A stretch of DNA of 64,000 bases from Datnioides undecimradiatus (taxonomy: Eukaryota > Chordata > Actinopteri > Lobotiformes > Datnioididae), in assembly GCA_008933995.1 (NCBI GenBank), contig WARS01000052.1:5332001-5396000 (forward strand), written 5' to 3'. Numbering within the stretch: the first letter of the stretch is position 1; each line of letters begins with the position of its first letter. The position numbers and the translations under genes are program-made. Below are positions 28,701-43,700 of the stretch, piece after piece. The notes below the pieces were generated by a model that made no database searches, was not told the origin of the DNA, and worked only from the letters and a program-made list of their open reading frames with translations.

Positions 28701-31700
28701 AGAACTGTGTTTCTCCAGTCTCCATCTGAACAGTAAAGACATTGTTAAAATAAAATTTCCTCAAAACTGTGTGTGCAGAAATGTATGAATGTGAGACTGT
28801 CTTTCTAATCTTTCTCTCTTTCCTTGGGCCATCTGATGATTACCACTCTACCTATGAGACGCACGCAGCGGCGCCATCTGTACATCTCTACCACTTTGTT
28901 TTTTTTCTGCGTGTGATTTACCATACGAGCCACTGAGAAAAGTAAACTGACGTGGACCAATTCCAAATTGCATCGAATCAAATAAAAGCAAAAGGACAGA
29001 TGATGACTGCTGATGCACAGATGGGTGACAAATTATAGGAAAAACCAACACCACAAGTGTCTTAGTGTAAGGTGTTGGGCCAAGGCCAGCTTGCACCTCT
29101 CATGTATTATCATTGCATTCCTGTCACATCATTAAGAAGCAGATTTCCTGAAAAATAATTACCCAGTGATCTCTGGAAAAAAACCCAAAAAAACAGATTG
29201 TTTGGGAAGAACACTTAGTGCTCACAGCTGTCCTGATGGTCTGTATCAGTATGGGTGTAAATTTGAGGATGTTGTAGTAGAACAACAAACTTCTAACTCA
29301 TTTCCCAAGTTGAGATGATATTTCTTAATTAATATTGGCACTGAAACCTCAATATATACTTATGTATGTATATATGTGTGTGTGTGTGCGTGTGTGTGTG
29401 TATATAGGGACAGGCGATATATAAAAACTATAATATATCATGATATGAGACTAGATATTGTTAGCTTTTGAATATTGTAATATTGTGATATGACAGAAGT
29501 GTTTTCTCCTGGTTTCAAGGCTATATCAGAACAAAGTGATGTGTTTCTGAACTAAATACACCACTCTAGCTGTTGCAACTTGTTTCCTTTGCCGACTTAA
29601 CATTATTGCTAAGTATTTATCAAAAATCTTATTGTGTTTAATATTTTGTGAAAGCACTAATGGTCATCCCTACATTGTTACAGCAATATTGACATGGTTC
29701 ATAGAGAGGATTCAGGAAATACTTTCACAGCATTGGATGCTTAACTTTGTAACTCAATTGTAATGTGAATACTCAAGACGCACAAACATTTGGCTACCAG
29801 GCACAGATCCCTGCAAGTGTTGAATATCATTCTTCTAAAGCACACTCACCGGCCACTTTGTTAAGTACACTCGTGCAATCTGCTGTGATCCCATGTAACA
29901 GCTCTGCCATTCAATTCCATGCAATTCAATTTCCGCCTTTACAAATATAATAATGTTCAATTTTCACTGACACACTGAGAGAGGTATTAATTTAACCACG
30001 AGTTTGAGGCTGTAGTTTTCAGTTTACAAGACTGAATTATAGTAAAAGGTGTTAAACCATTGAACCACTCTGTGACCCCTGGTGCTCTGGATGCGGGTTA
30101 CATTTGCATTCAAGTGTTTTTTTTCTTATTTATTAAGGTGTTTGCTTTAATTTGTCACCTTTGTCTCTAACTGTCAGTCCATCTATTGTATATTTCTCTT
30201 CTGTCTATCAATCATCTATAAATGAGCTTTAGTTCTAAATTCACTTTTGTTCTCCTTGGTATTACCACTGATGACTTATGCCTGGGGCAGTTTGGTCGAT
30301 TTTCCAGTAACCCTGTAGCTTGCTTGGTGAGATCGAAACCCCCCCCCCCCCAACCACACACACGCACACACGCACACATCCACAACTCCTTTCTTCCTCC
30401 CTTTATCTATTTTTTTCCCCCTGCTCGCTTGCTAATCTCACATTGCCTGGAGGTTCTTTTGTGTGTTTTATGGTTTAGTTCAATTTGTTGATCTGTGCTG
30501 CGGTGGAATTCCATCAAAGGGATCATTTCTTTCGTTATTCTGGATTTGGAGCATTTGATGTAAACTTGACTGAACCTGGTGTTAGAAATAAGACGATATT
30601 GCTAATGACATATAAAATGAACCTTTCTGGTGTTCCTGCTTTCGCCGCCATTGTAATAGTTTCTTTGTGTCATTTAATATTTTATTATCTCTTATCTTTT
30701 AACAGCTCCTGTCTTTTCTCTTTCAATCTTCTGGTGGTCATACTCATGACAGCAACATGCCTTGCAGCGTTTGCATGCTGTCCTTGTCGATGTCTGTGAC
30801 ATTTCTGAAACCATGTCAAAATAGCCTAAACATGGCAGTGAGTGCTGCATTGTTGGGGTGTGAACGAAGGCTTTGGCAGCTCTCCTTGTTTTATGATTGA
30901 TTTAGCTCTCCTGGCCAAACCAATATAGGCTGAAAGGCCTTTGGGATGGTCAAGCAGAGCAGGCAGCTCAAAGTGATGTTTGACTGGATGAGACATTTTC
31001 CTCAAATATAAGAGTACTTTGAGTATCATGACCTTTGTGGTCATTCAGATGATGACACTTTTTAGAAAGACCTTAGGGCTCAGAAAGACAGTTTGACAGA
31101 TGTTACTGTTTTTATGAAATACTAGCCTCCAGGTACTGCAAATGAAAAACTTTTTGGTCCAATTATTTGAGCATATTTCACAATACTCAAGACTGTTGCG
31201 CGACTCAGCTCCTATTTTGGAAAATAACAGTGCATTCACTAAATTACACTAGTGACATTTCAAGCTGAGACAGTATAAAATGAATGACGGCTAACACGTA
31301 TTTTATTTTGCTACTGTAATTAAGGGCTGTAGTTGCTTTGACTGCTGAGACGTATTAAAGACGGATACTCAGCTATATGCAGTATACAGCACTATGTAAT
31401 TATACTGAACCCTATGCTGTACTGTGTTTATTCGCAGAGCCAGAGCGTATTCATGACATGCTGACCAGGAGCTCTGTTCAACAAGCCACTTTAAACTGAG
31501 GAAATAGAAATGTCACAGAAATATGTCTATTGATGTGCTCTTACAAGGCAGACACTGCTTTTACCACTTGCAGACTTCCTAAAGCTCTTTTTTCTGATCT
31601 ATTCAACAAAGCTTCAGATATTCGGGTGATCATTCAAAAGCAGCATGTACACTGACCAAGCACAGCAGAAGAAAATATTATGTCTATTTTTAAGTCTCTC

Positions 31701-34700
31701 TGTTGCTTGGCTGTTACTTTAAAAAAAAGGTTTAAGCTTCTTCTGTTGGTTCTCAAATTCCTTTCTGATTGAATTATTTTAGGGTACATACTGTACAGCA
31801 TGTTCCTTTACCTTTCTTTGATGCTGCAGCATTGAGCGTTTCTATAGGCCAGACTAAAACTTATAGGGAAGTGGTTTGAGTGGTCATTGTATTCAGTGTA
31901 TTGCATTTTCAAGACACTTGAAACTTTAAGATGAAATCTTAAATGCATTATCTTTTTAGTCCAGTATTTCCATCATGAATCACACTAATTTGACCTTTTT
32001 AAAATACCTTTTTTTTTCAAAATTAAAGATGATAAATAATGGAAATTGTGTTACTTCTTATGTTTTTAGTTAGCAGTTAAGTAGACTGACATGGTTTCAT
32101 CTATTTGTGACCTTTTCACGAAACACCTTTGTTATTCTGTAAGTTGATAAAGGTTAGTGTCTTTGAAGGACTGGTTTCATAGATATGGATGATGTAGATT
32201 ATCTGCCAAACAAGTATCAATATGTATTTGTAGTAATTAAATAATTTGTTTGCTCAATAAAATCACTATTTTCAAAAACACCAAGAGCGAAAGATGTGAG
32301 ATAGCAGGGTATCCTCACATGTAAAAAATACTTAACTATTGAGGATCAAAATGATAAATAATAGTAATGTGTAGATAGTACTTAATTGAATAACCAACTA
32401 AACTTTAGTTCTAACACAATTTTATTTTTTATAGCTGCAGTTTTTTAGCTTCTCGACTTTTACACTGAGCTGATCAGATTTGCTTCAATCTGCACATTGC
32501 TCTCTTGACTGGACTCGACTTCTGTTCACGTTGCCCCCCCCTGCACTGTAAATCCCTTGTTCCATCCCACTGGAATGTGCTTGCGCCACGACTTTATACG
32601 GGCGTTTGTCACACTGTTAATGAAAAAACCTGCAGTGTAACGAGATGATTGGAGCGGTGCTGTGCCTCAGAAGTTTGTGTGCTCCAGACTAATACCTGTG
32701 ATCATTCACCTGGATGCTACAGTGGCTGGATCATAATATTCTCCTGCAGGGGACTTGACAGAAGTCGACCAAGATTGGAGGACCAAAGTCTCCCGAAGGA
32801 ACTCCCTGCAGGAGTTTGATAACCATCTAAAACCGTAAAGGTTTCTCTACTCTCCGTGATGTGTTTTGATAGGGCACTTAAATCAGAAAATAGGTCACGA
32901 GCCATCATACAATAATTGGATTTAAAAATTAATAATATTAATGAGAGTCGAGGAATTCCTTTGTTTCCTTGACTTATTCATACCACTTGACTGTCTGAAT
33001 TGATAACAAACCAGCTGGAAAGTCTAACTTGTCTTGTGGTATTCTGTCACCTACTGCATAGAGGTGACCTGTCCATGAATTATTGAATTAAAAAGTAGAT
33101 ATTTGTTTTTACAGTAGATGTTAATATATTGGAAAATCAGTGTGTTAACAGCAAAATGCAACCCTGACTTGATTTCCACACACTATTTACTTAAATTTTG
33201 TTTTAATAGTTCAGCCTCATCAAAGAAGGCTTATTCACTTTCTTGCTCAGAGTCATATGAGAAGATTGATGCCACCCCCAAGTCTTTATGGTCAAAATGA
33301 ACATGGAGCTAGCAACCAGCTAGCTTCAATTAAAGACTGGAAGCAGGGCAAACAGCCAGCCTGGGTAACAAAATCCTTCTACCCGCACCTCTTAAGCTTA
33401 CTGATTAACATGTTATAGCTTGCTTGTTTAATCTGCATAAAAAAACACTGTGTGGTTGCCAGGCAACCAGCTCAGACTCCAGAAAATGGCGGCACCTTGC
33501 CAAAAAATATGCCAGCACATATTGTTTTTACACTTGGCTTTTTTTTGATGCGATATAATGTGTTAATTAGTGAGCTTAAGGGGAGTTGGTATGTAGACTG
33601 GCTACCTGTTTCCAGTCTGTATGCTAAGGTAAGCTAATTGGATGCCAACACGAGCCTAAGATTGATTGGACAGATAAGGGAGGGGTATTCTCGTCCACAT
33701 TTTCAGCAATTCATATCTTCTCTCATGTGGATTGTAGTGGCAGGACAGCATTTATGTATTATGGTCAAACAAAGTAAACGACACAATTGTGATAAAACGA
33801 TGGAACCTGGCAGACAATAAGGGCAATACCACAAATTACTTCAATTGTGGTAAAAATATTCTTGACGAAGGCACCTAGAACTTTTGGCTTAGCCAGCTGT
33901 AACAATTACATTGGTTCATCCCTCATTAGAACCAGACTGGGCATACTAGGCAGCATTTTTGACACAGTGGAGATGGACTGTAATGTCAGTTTTAGAAATG
34001 GCTGTAGGCTACAGGGACAAGGCGATGAGGATGATATTCTGAGATGCTTAAGTTAGGAGAGATATGTCAAGGTAAGTGCTGTTGGTGATCTTTATTGATA
34101 TAATTATCAACGTTATCTTGAAATGTCATGTCTTGAAGAACTGAGGCTGTGGTTAAACACGTAAGATGAGATTCCTCCCACTTGATTTGAGATTCACACT
34201 GACCAGTCTGCAGACTTCTTGTTGCCAAGCACAACAAGACCTCAGCACATGCAGTAAATTTGAAACCGGGGCTCATATGCCTCATGCCTTCCACACCGGC
34301 TCCCCCTGACCCAGGAGTATTAAGCCTGGCCACAGGGTTTTCCTTTCAGGTAGCTGATTTGTGAGGCTTCAGCAGGGAAACAAAGGGTCTGGATGTGTTT
34401 GAAGTTTGCAGGTGAAGACCCTAAGACAGCACTTTGAAAAAGCTCCCACTGGGATTGAAGGCTTGTCAGCGGCACCTGTCAAAGAGGCACTTGGATCCCC
34501 ACTGTAACCCTTCACCTGGGCTTGGATCCACCTTTCACCTGTGTGCAGACTGTTCACTTGTTGGTCAGACTTTCCAAGCTTGGCACAGCTGTCTGGGGCA
34601 GGACATTAAACACACTGCATATGTGATTGGCGATATGTCATGCCACAAAAGCAAAGAAATGATATTTCATCAAGCTGATAATTCTGCCCGTATGCGCAAG

Positions 34701-37700
34701 CTTTGCCTTGTGGCCTAGATTTTCATTTCTTCTCAAGAGGGATTGATTCAACCTTTCTTCTATTCTTTCACATTTTCTAATTAGCTTTAGTGATTTCCTA
34801 ATTCTTTGACATTCAACCTTGAATTATTCCCTCCTCCACACATAAAAACACGCATTTGTTCCAGTTCTGGAAAACCAACAAAGCATGTTAATGTTCTTGT
34901 TTATTCCATGATCAAACATAATCATTCTCTCCTCTGGAGGAAACCTCCCTTTGGGCTAATTTCTGGCATTGTTACTTGCATGTTTGACAAATTAGACTCT
35001 GGGAAACTCAGAGAACAGGGGAGGGGGAAGCTACTGATACTGACATTAGCATTTCATCCCTTCTTTGTAAGACTCTTCAGACAGAATTCAAAGGTTTGTT
35101 GACTTAGCAGGTTTTGGGAGGATTGAAGGGGTTCAGTCTGAAGGGTCATCCACTGTGGGATGTGAATGTTGTTTTTTATTGGAGTGAGTCAGAGGGGTGT
35201 TTAGCATCGAACACAGGCTGGACTCTTATTCTTTTGCTAGTTTTAACTTCCACTCTTATAGTATTGAAATACAACTGTGTTGTGAATCAATGCAGGTGGT
35301 TTATTTGACTTTATACCATCTTCACAAGTTGATCAGACTAACAATAGCAGGGCAGTCAGACACTGCATGAGGATGTTTGACAGTCAAGGTGTGGCACTTT
35401 TCTCAGCTTTTCCCCACCTCTCTGATCAAAATGCATCTTCTCAGTGCAGTTTCAAGTTGTGCAACAAATAAGCAGAGTTTGATGGAGCGCTTGTTATACT
35501 CAGTCACTGTATCACTTCTCTGGGCATGCTGAACACACAGTGCCTCTCCCCTCTCTGGAGGGGCACTGACACAGACAGACTGTGGCTCTCCCTGTGGATA
35601 GAGACAAGAATGAGGATGCTGGGAACAATAGGAGGAGAAGCCATTGTTAACCAGTATTGTTGCTGTCATGTCAAAGTCAGAATGCACCTAAGCAACCTAA
35701 ACACTGATCACAGTAGGTGGTTGTTCACTTGGAGAAATGTATTAACTATGATGGCCAGCATTTGGGAGCTCTCCTGCTTTCTCCTGAACTATTTGACCTT
35801 AACTTTCCTGAGAGGTTCTGCCAAGCTGTGATTCAACATGGACTTTACCTAAGAGAAAAATTTGTATTTTATTTGAGTGTCATCACCACAGGATACCTCT
35901 GTGCAGTCAGACCTGGAGTCCTCGTTTTTATTGCTTAAAGAAAAATGACAATAAGGATCTTCCATGTCTCTGAGTTAGATTCCATATTCATCTTAATTGG
36001 TGCCTGGCAGGTTGTACAGAATGGAGATGGATTTGAAGTCATTTACTGGAAGTTCTTGACAGGCGCAGTGGAAGAGAACGTCAAGCCGTGTTCGAGCACA
36101 CATAGCTTGAAAATCATCTGTCAAAATTTAGCATATCTAAGGAGAAGGCTGCCTGTCATCTTCGATGTACATCTAACCATGCACAAGGGTGGATTTGATC
36201 AGGAACTATGTTGTACTCCTGGTGTAAAGCACATTCATCAAGTTGATATTTGGTTGACAAGTCAAAAAAATGCCCTGGAAAGGCAAAAAGGTTTTTATAA
36301 TGAGATGGTTTTGAGCTACACATAGTGCCAGAGGGCTTTTTTTTTCAAATGAATTTGTGCACAATATTTTGAAATCAAAATATTCATAGCTTCATCCATC
36401 ATTGGACGTATTTTGCCGTCTTAACTAACAAATGCGATGCTTTCTCTTTGCCCCGATTTTGTTCCGTCACACTAGATGTGATTTGTCGGTTTTGTTTTGC
36501 AAAACATTGCTGGCAAGTGCATGGCTCAGCCAAGCAGATTATCAGTGGAAATCTCCACTCCAACTTCTTTATTTCCCCTCGAATCAATGTGGTGAACAGC
36601 AAGACGTGATTGATAATGATATTGAGATTGATTGTCTAAATCCCACCCCACAGTTCAAAGTCCCCAAACAGATAGTATATATACATGCAATTCAGTGCAG
36701 AGATAGGTCTTGGCAGGAGCTGCCAATAGATAAGTGAAATAGGGCCAGAGTGAAAAGGCCTATCAGTCCCTAAGGGGCTTAGCTGCAGGATTCTGGAGCT
36801 CTAAACTGGCGGTGGTGGAGGGAGATAGTCGACATTGGTTTTAAATTACCCAAGATTGCCTTGTGGTTTCAGTCTGGGGGGACGCCAGCAGACAAGATGT
36901 TTGTTAAAACAAGTGCAGACATTGAGGCAGATTGGGGCAAAGAGCAGACCTGCGATTTCCTAGCCAGTCAGAGCAGGTTGGAAGGCTGGTAATTGCAGAA
37001 TTGGCAGAGGGGCTAAGGAGGTCTTGCAGCAATGATACCTGCCACTGGGACTGAAGCAGTGGTGATGCTGGAAAAGGGCTCACTTTCCTCCCCGGGAGGA
37101 TATTCAATCTGATGCCATACAAGCTACAGTGCACACCAAACTAATGGTACTATTGTTCATTTGCTTGCTTTGTAAAGTGGCATACAGTATATAACTCAGA
37201 ATTACTGGGTAGAAAATGACCCGTAATTATGTAGTGGCTTGTAATTATTGTACAGGTGCCAACTGTGTATTATGTAGCTGAAAAGTCCAGAGTTCCTGTT
37301 CTGCCAGTTTTCTTTGTCTGCATTAGATCCTGTTGCGGGAGGGAATCAAAATCCACTGAAAATATTGATAAAGGAATATTTCAACATTTTGGTAATAAGG
37401 TTGTTGGCCTCCTTGTTGCCTCTTTTTTTAACCAAATAAACAAACAAAATATAACATGTTAATTATTGATCTTTAGGGGTGCTGGTAGGTGGATTTTGTT
37501 ACCTGAGTCAGACTGGCTGTTTCCCCTGCTCTGTTTTTAGTTATTTGCACTAAGCTAAGCCAACCTACTGCTGGCTTAATCATCGTACCTAACAGACAGA
37601 TATGATGGTATCAATATTCTCACTTAACTCTTGAAAGGAGAGCAAATAAGCGCTTTACCTCAAAATATCAAACTGTTTAAACCTTGTAAAGAAAACCAAA

Positions 37701-40700
37701 ATAACTCATATGATCCAAAATGTTAAGATTGAAAATTGTATTTGTCTTTAAACTCTCTAAAATGACGAATGCTGCTATTTGAAGAATGAAAAAGAACTTC
37801 ACAAATGTAAACTTGCAAACGAAAATGTTGGAAAACAGAACTGAGTGATGTCGATTACAGCCTGTCTAAGGAGATGTGTTCTGAACCTTATTTTTCATTT
37901 CAGGCTTTACCACATGTCAGCTTTTTCTGTATTCACCTTTACAATCGTCTCTGCATTTATTCACTGGCATCCAGAGAGAAAACTGTGAGCATTGCACTCC
38001 ACTACAGTACCAAACTTTCACACACACATACACAAAGCTTTTAATGCTTAAAGTTTACTTTTGTTACAGGTGCAATAACAAAAGGCCTTTTAAGTCTGAC
38101 TTGAAAATCTTTAGGAGAAATTGGCTCCAGCATTGAGGGGTTGAGGTATTGATTCTGGCCTCTGGCTCAGTCCAGGAAAAGATGGATAGATTTCTTTGAA
38201 ATGCACTCTGCGTGAGAATATAAAGACTATTGTGTGTTCTCACTCAGGAATAAATTGTTTCATGACATATCTAGGGCCACCTTTTTAGCTTCAAGCTGCC
38301 TGCTTCTCTTGAAAGGGGAATGTTGACAGGGTGGAGCACATTCATCTGTAGTCCCAGACTACCCACACCTCATAGAAGCTTTTATTGAAAGTTAAATCTC
38401 CTTCAGAGAGTTGGCAGCCTCTCGTTGGGATATCTATTTCAGCAGCTGTCGAGGCTGATTATATGGGGGTTGTGCCACACACTGGCAACGATATAAACCT
38501 CCTACAGAGAGAAGGACTATTATGATGCTATTGATTGATGCTTTCATCTGCATGCATGTGTACAATCTCTCGACTCAGAGGCAGCTATTTGTATTGATGG
38601 CATGCAACATGTGATTGGTGATACCATTTTGTTTTTGATTTATGGTGCTCACAATGGTAGAGTCAAGCATTAAAGAAGGCTTATGATGACGTGCCTTTTC
38701 TGTGGTACAAGATGCTTTAATCTTTAACCTCTGGGCCGAGCAGTTTCTACAGCAGATCAATAACAAGTTCGAGGCGTTATTGGAGAATTTACCAGTACTG
38801 AAGTCTGATACCAGGAGCCCTATGTTACAGTCGAAGCAATGCAAATTGATTCATTTCTTGTTCACACCCTGCTACCCCATCTTAATGGTCAAAATAGTTC
38901 AGCCTAACAAATGAATTGGAATGGCACTTCGGTTTTGTCAATGATGAAGCGGTATAGGTTTGTTCCACCCTCAGTTTTCAAATCCATGGAAAATCACTGA
39001 GAGAACATAGTTAGCAAGAGACTATACAATGTAATTTAGTTTATAAGCACTATATTTGCATCTAGAAATGGGTTTTTAATTATTCTGCTGAAAATATGTA
39101 GTAAAAAGAATCAAAACTTGTCACTGAATCAACTTGTATCAATTGTATCATTGCATAACATATGGATAAAAAAAGTTATATTACCAAGGTTAAACAGCAG
39201 CTGGCCAGTGAAAGATCATATCGATGATATGAGCAGAATATTTATTGTAAACCTGAATGTATGGAATTAAAAATGAATGTTTTTCGCCTAATGTCCTTGA
39301 AATCCAAATTAATGGAGCAACAACAGAATCCTGAATACAGCAGATGTGATAATGATGTCTTTGAAGAGGACATCATTTTCCTGATTTATTATTTAACAAA
39401 GAGTTGACATTCTTTCATTTCATTATTTTTAAAAAAAAATCAATCATCAAACAAGGACTGTCACCCACTGACTCGGAATACATTTTGTTCCTCGCCAATG
39501 CCATCGATTTGAATATCAAACACCAATAAAAGCCACCTCTTTGGGGTTGTTTGAGCTCCACCATGCTGTGCGACGAAGGTGGGCGGCTAAGGGTAAAGGA
39601 TCTTGGAACTATTGAGTCAAAATATTGATGGAATGGAGCCAGCCCCTGTGACGCTGCAGCCAAAGACTCATGTTAATGTTCTCCAAGTTGCATCTTGGCA
39701 GCACAGACATTTTTATTTATTTAGAGAGAAAGTTGACTGAGCATGAAGTACATGCTCTTTTTCAGCACCGCCTTCATACTTGTAGAGTTTCACACCAGTC
39801 ACTCCAGGGAGGTGCAGGACAACCACAGCTTCTGTTGGCCACAGAACAGCTCTAAATTAAACGTTGAGGGTTAAGAGTCCTGCTCAAAGGCATATTAATG
39901 GCTCACATTCATATTTCCTGTAACTACTCCTTCACATTAACTCAACAATTGACATCTGTAATTCTGAATGTAAAGACAGAGCTTCATGCTGAGCCTTTTG
40001 AAGCTGAGTTACAAAGGTCTCTACAGCAGTGGAAGAAATACTCAGATCTTGTGCTTGAGTAAAGTGATTAGTAACTAAACCTGTCAGGCAAATGTGGTGG
40101 AGTACTAAGTGCAACATGTGCCTCTGAGATGCAGTGAACAGTAAATGGGCTGCATTTTTATAGTTCCCTTTAGTTTACTAACCACTAAAAGCACCTCTGT
40201 TACAATACATGCCACTTTCACCTACGCAACTCTGGGTTCAGAAGTTTTTCTTTAACGATGTCTCTTCATAGATAATGACATTAATTTTATTATGTGCCTA
40301 CAACCATGCTTTTTCTACTGTGACTGTCACAGTAGTTTGTAGATTAGCTTCAATTGTTTTTCCAGTTTTAGCTTGCTTGTCGATAGCAACTTTGCCATGT
40401 AGTTTGGAGGAGTCATTAAGATGTGGATGTTAAATGGGTAATTCACTGTAGAGGTCTAAAGAGTTCAGTTGAAGCTAAAGTGCTAACTAGAAATCAAATA
40501 AAACTCTATCCTTGTGAACTTGTAGCTTAACATTTGAATTGTTTTTGATATGCTAACAACTGGGGATATCTTTCTCTCTTTGGTGTGATTTCTTTGTCCT
40601 TGTTCACTGTCACTTGTTGGCATGATGCTCTGATGTTTCACACTTAGCAAGAAACCCAGCCAACACACACAGGTACAGCTGGCTTCTCATCCTAGCGCAT

Positions 40701-43700
40701 TGCTTCGGTGATGTGTTAACTATGGGAGGAAATGAAATTCTGGACAAGCTCTCAGCTATTTTTACCTGTGATACTTTAGTAATCACTCCCTTTCCTTTGT
40801 CCTCCCACTAAAAAAATAGACAAAGCAGCAAATATATCATTAGCAGCTGCCCTATGAAGCTGGATATTAATTATCCTGTGTTCTCCTCGTTTGGCCACTC
40901 ATTTGCACGTGTACTGTAAATGTCACCAGAGATATTAATGGGAAAACAAAAACCCCCAGCTCGTAGCTGTTATGCAGCAGAATGTCAGAGGGAGCTTGTA
41001 AGAGATGAGATATTGGTTTTGGCCTGGCATACATTCTGGCTCAAAGGACAGTCCAAGAGGCAATAAAATGTCTGTGTCATCTGTATTTAGAGGCGTATTA
41101 GCAATGTACAAGCAAACATTTCAAGAGTCAACATTTGGATTCATTTTTGGCAAGAGACAGGATAATACACTTTACATCTGCAATCAACAGAACCATTGCA
41201 GTCGTGTATCTGAGGGTGCATAATATTATTTTGTCCAAGTTATAGTCCTTCTCTGAAACGACCTCCCACTGTGTAAAAGCCACCTTTATGTTTCACATTT
41301 CTTTTTTCACTCACTATGAACTCCTTTCCAGCGACATATTGTTCTGACTATGCCTTTTTTCCAGATTTATGAGTGGATTGAAAGGCACTTTGGGGCAAAA
41401 AAGCTCAACTCTCACATTCTCTGCATGGCCTTTAAGGTGTGAGAAATAAAGGGGCATTTGTATTAATCGATCACATGCCAAGCCTGGTTGAAGTCTGGCC
41501 CTAATGGTTGCTTGCTGTCATTTTGCAAGCAGCTTGTAAAAAGGATTAGAGTGGCTCTGTGAAGTAAGGGCGCATGAACAGCAAAGTTCTGTTGCCGGCT
41601 AGGAAAATAAATCAATTTATCCCTGATGGTGGTGCAGTTTTGGAACATAATGCCTAACGATGATGGAGTTTGGACACTTCATACTTGTCATTGTGAAATT
41701 GGACTGCCGTGTTGCTAATGATGGTAATGTATGTTGTGCCTCGCCCACTACAGTAATCCTTCACTCTGTCTCACTTAAATGCATCTCATTGTCTGGCATA
41801 TTGCATTATGAATACCGCTGGGGAAAAAAAGAGGAGAATTTAATTTATATATTCATTCATTTGAGCAGCAAGTTAATGGAAAAACTGTATAACCATATAA
41901 ATTTTTTTCCTTTTGTCACAGGCGATTGTAACTTTGAGAAGCCGCTGGCAGCATGTGGGTACAGCCAAGGCAGAGATGATGACCTTGACTGGGAGCAGGC
42001 CAATACCAGAGAGAAGCCTTCATCAGATCCGTGGATGCCCTCAGGTAAGGACATTGACACTGGCTTGTGAATAGGAGAAATGAAACCATCACCATACAGA
42101 GAATACTTGATTGCAATACATTTGACAGTGTTTGTCAAAAGTAGCTGAATTCTGCACAGAGCAAAAGTTATTCTTTACACACAGGAATATTATTTTCTAA
42201 ACAGCAAGAAACCACTGGTGAAGAATGGTATTCGTGTCAACACATCAGATTAAAAAACTGACATTTGTTTGAAAAATATTGACCCCATCACACAACACAA
42301 TGTGTCCATTCAGAGAGATGATCAGAATATGCTCCTTGTCCTTGTTACATGGGGGAAAAAATGACCCGTCCGTGACATCCACCGTGATAAAAAGTATCCT
42401 TGGAAATAGTAAATATTACCTGGCTCGGGTGGGAAAGCCATACACGCAATGATAATAAATATGCAACCAATTTGACAGAGCATTTACATGACAAATTGGT
42501 ATCTGTTATGTTTTTTACACCAAATGAAATTTATCTGAGTGGCCAGTTCAGTCTGATGATTTAGGTGTATGAGGCTTTTTTCTGATTAGGCTATAAGTCT
42601 GACTATAATTGGAATATACTATGAGGCTGCATGAAAACAACTTAGTGTTAGAGACTAATAAATATTGATTACAGCTTATATGTACATGTATTACTATTTG
42701 ATCTATTAAGCATAAACTTTAAAGGGAAACAACTATACTTTACCTTCTCTAGACTTCCAATGCTGTTTATTTATCAATGTGACATATTAATGCAACTTCT
42801 CTCCACATGAGTATCTGTTACACAGGATTTTAGGGACAGTCACATGAACTGAGATGAAAGCAACATCTGATATAAAAATAGTCAGATCCATTTTAATTAG
42901 AGAGGTCTTTTCGTCAGCCACATATTGAAATTCATTAAAATGCTTTCCCTGCATTTTGTGTCTGTCGCACACAATTTGTCTCTTTAATGTTCCATTGATC
43001 GCTTTTCATTTGATTTGAAATGCAGAGATATCACCGCCACTGAGCAGAAGGCACCTAAGGAATTAGACTAATGGAATGACTTTTTTTTTCGTGTTATAAC
43101 AAAGGTAGCGTTGCAAACTAATGGATATTGTTTTCCTCCCCTATCTGACGCCTAATCTCACAAAGGCTGCATCACAGATAGATTGCACCAGGCCCCCCCA
43201 GTGACAGAGGGGGAATTAATTAGCAGGCCCTCACTAATTTTAAGCAGCCAGTGCCCAGACCTGTTTGTGTGTACATCAGGATGATGTGTGTTGAACCACC
43301 CCAGAGAAATTGCTTTCCATGGAGGGGGAAGTGTCGACTTTTCTATCGCAATTGATTAATGTTGGGACACATGTAGGCTGGGCAAAGGTTACAGCAAAAT
43401 CTGGAAAAGCCTTGACCTACAAATTAACACCTCGCACATGGTCTAAATTTAACATATCTGATTAAAATCCCATGTCTGGTTAAGAGGTGTCCCTGATTGT
43501 GCTTCCTAGTCTGAGTACACTTCAGACAGGCTTGTTTTCTACCCGTGCATCTTGAATTGTGCGTAATTAACAGGTTGCAGCTCTTTCTCCATTTCTCAGT
43601 GTGAGCACTCAACCTGCCATGCGAAATTGTAATCTCTCCTCTTTGACCGCATTGAAAGGGATGTGAAATGTAGTGTACTTGACGCCTGAAATTGTTTTAG

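Larger units (their letters stand above)
7705..41921 (+). other. ptprm: ptprm intron 1 (34.2 kb)
   Basis: Bounded by gtaagg and a pyrimidine tract ending in cacag. No nested gene is supported on either strand. Contents recognised: a Tc1/mariner relic (12728-13118), a LINE/SINE-type 3' end (25802-26130), a decayed dispersed repeat (26291-26550), a second retroelement 3' end (27271-27333), a hAT-like element (29407-29697), a MITE (29841-30053), two palindromic elements (33203-33638, 37370-37683), a further repeat remnant (40025-40137), homopolymer runs and microsatellites. Possible enhancers lie near 13.4 and 14.7 kb. Large first introns of RPTP genes usually carry regulatory DNA. The remaining sequence is unique-looking and AT-rich. 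Confidence 0.9.
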
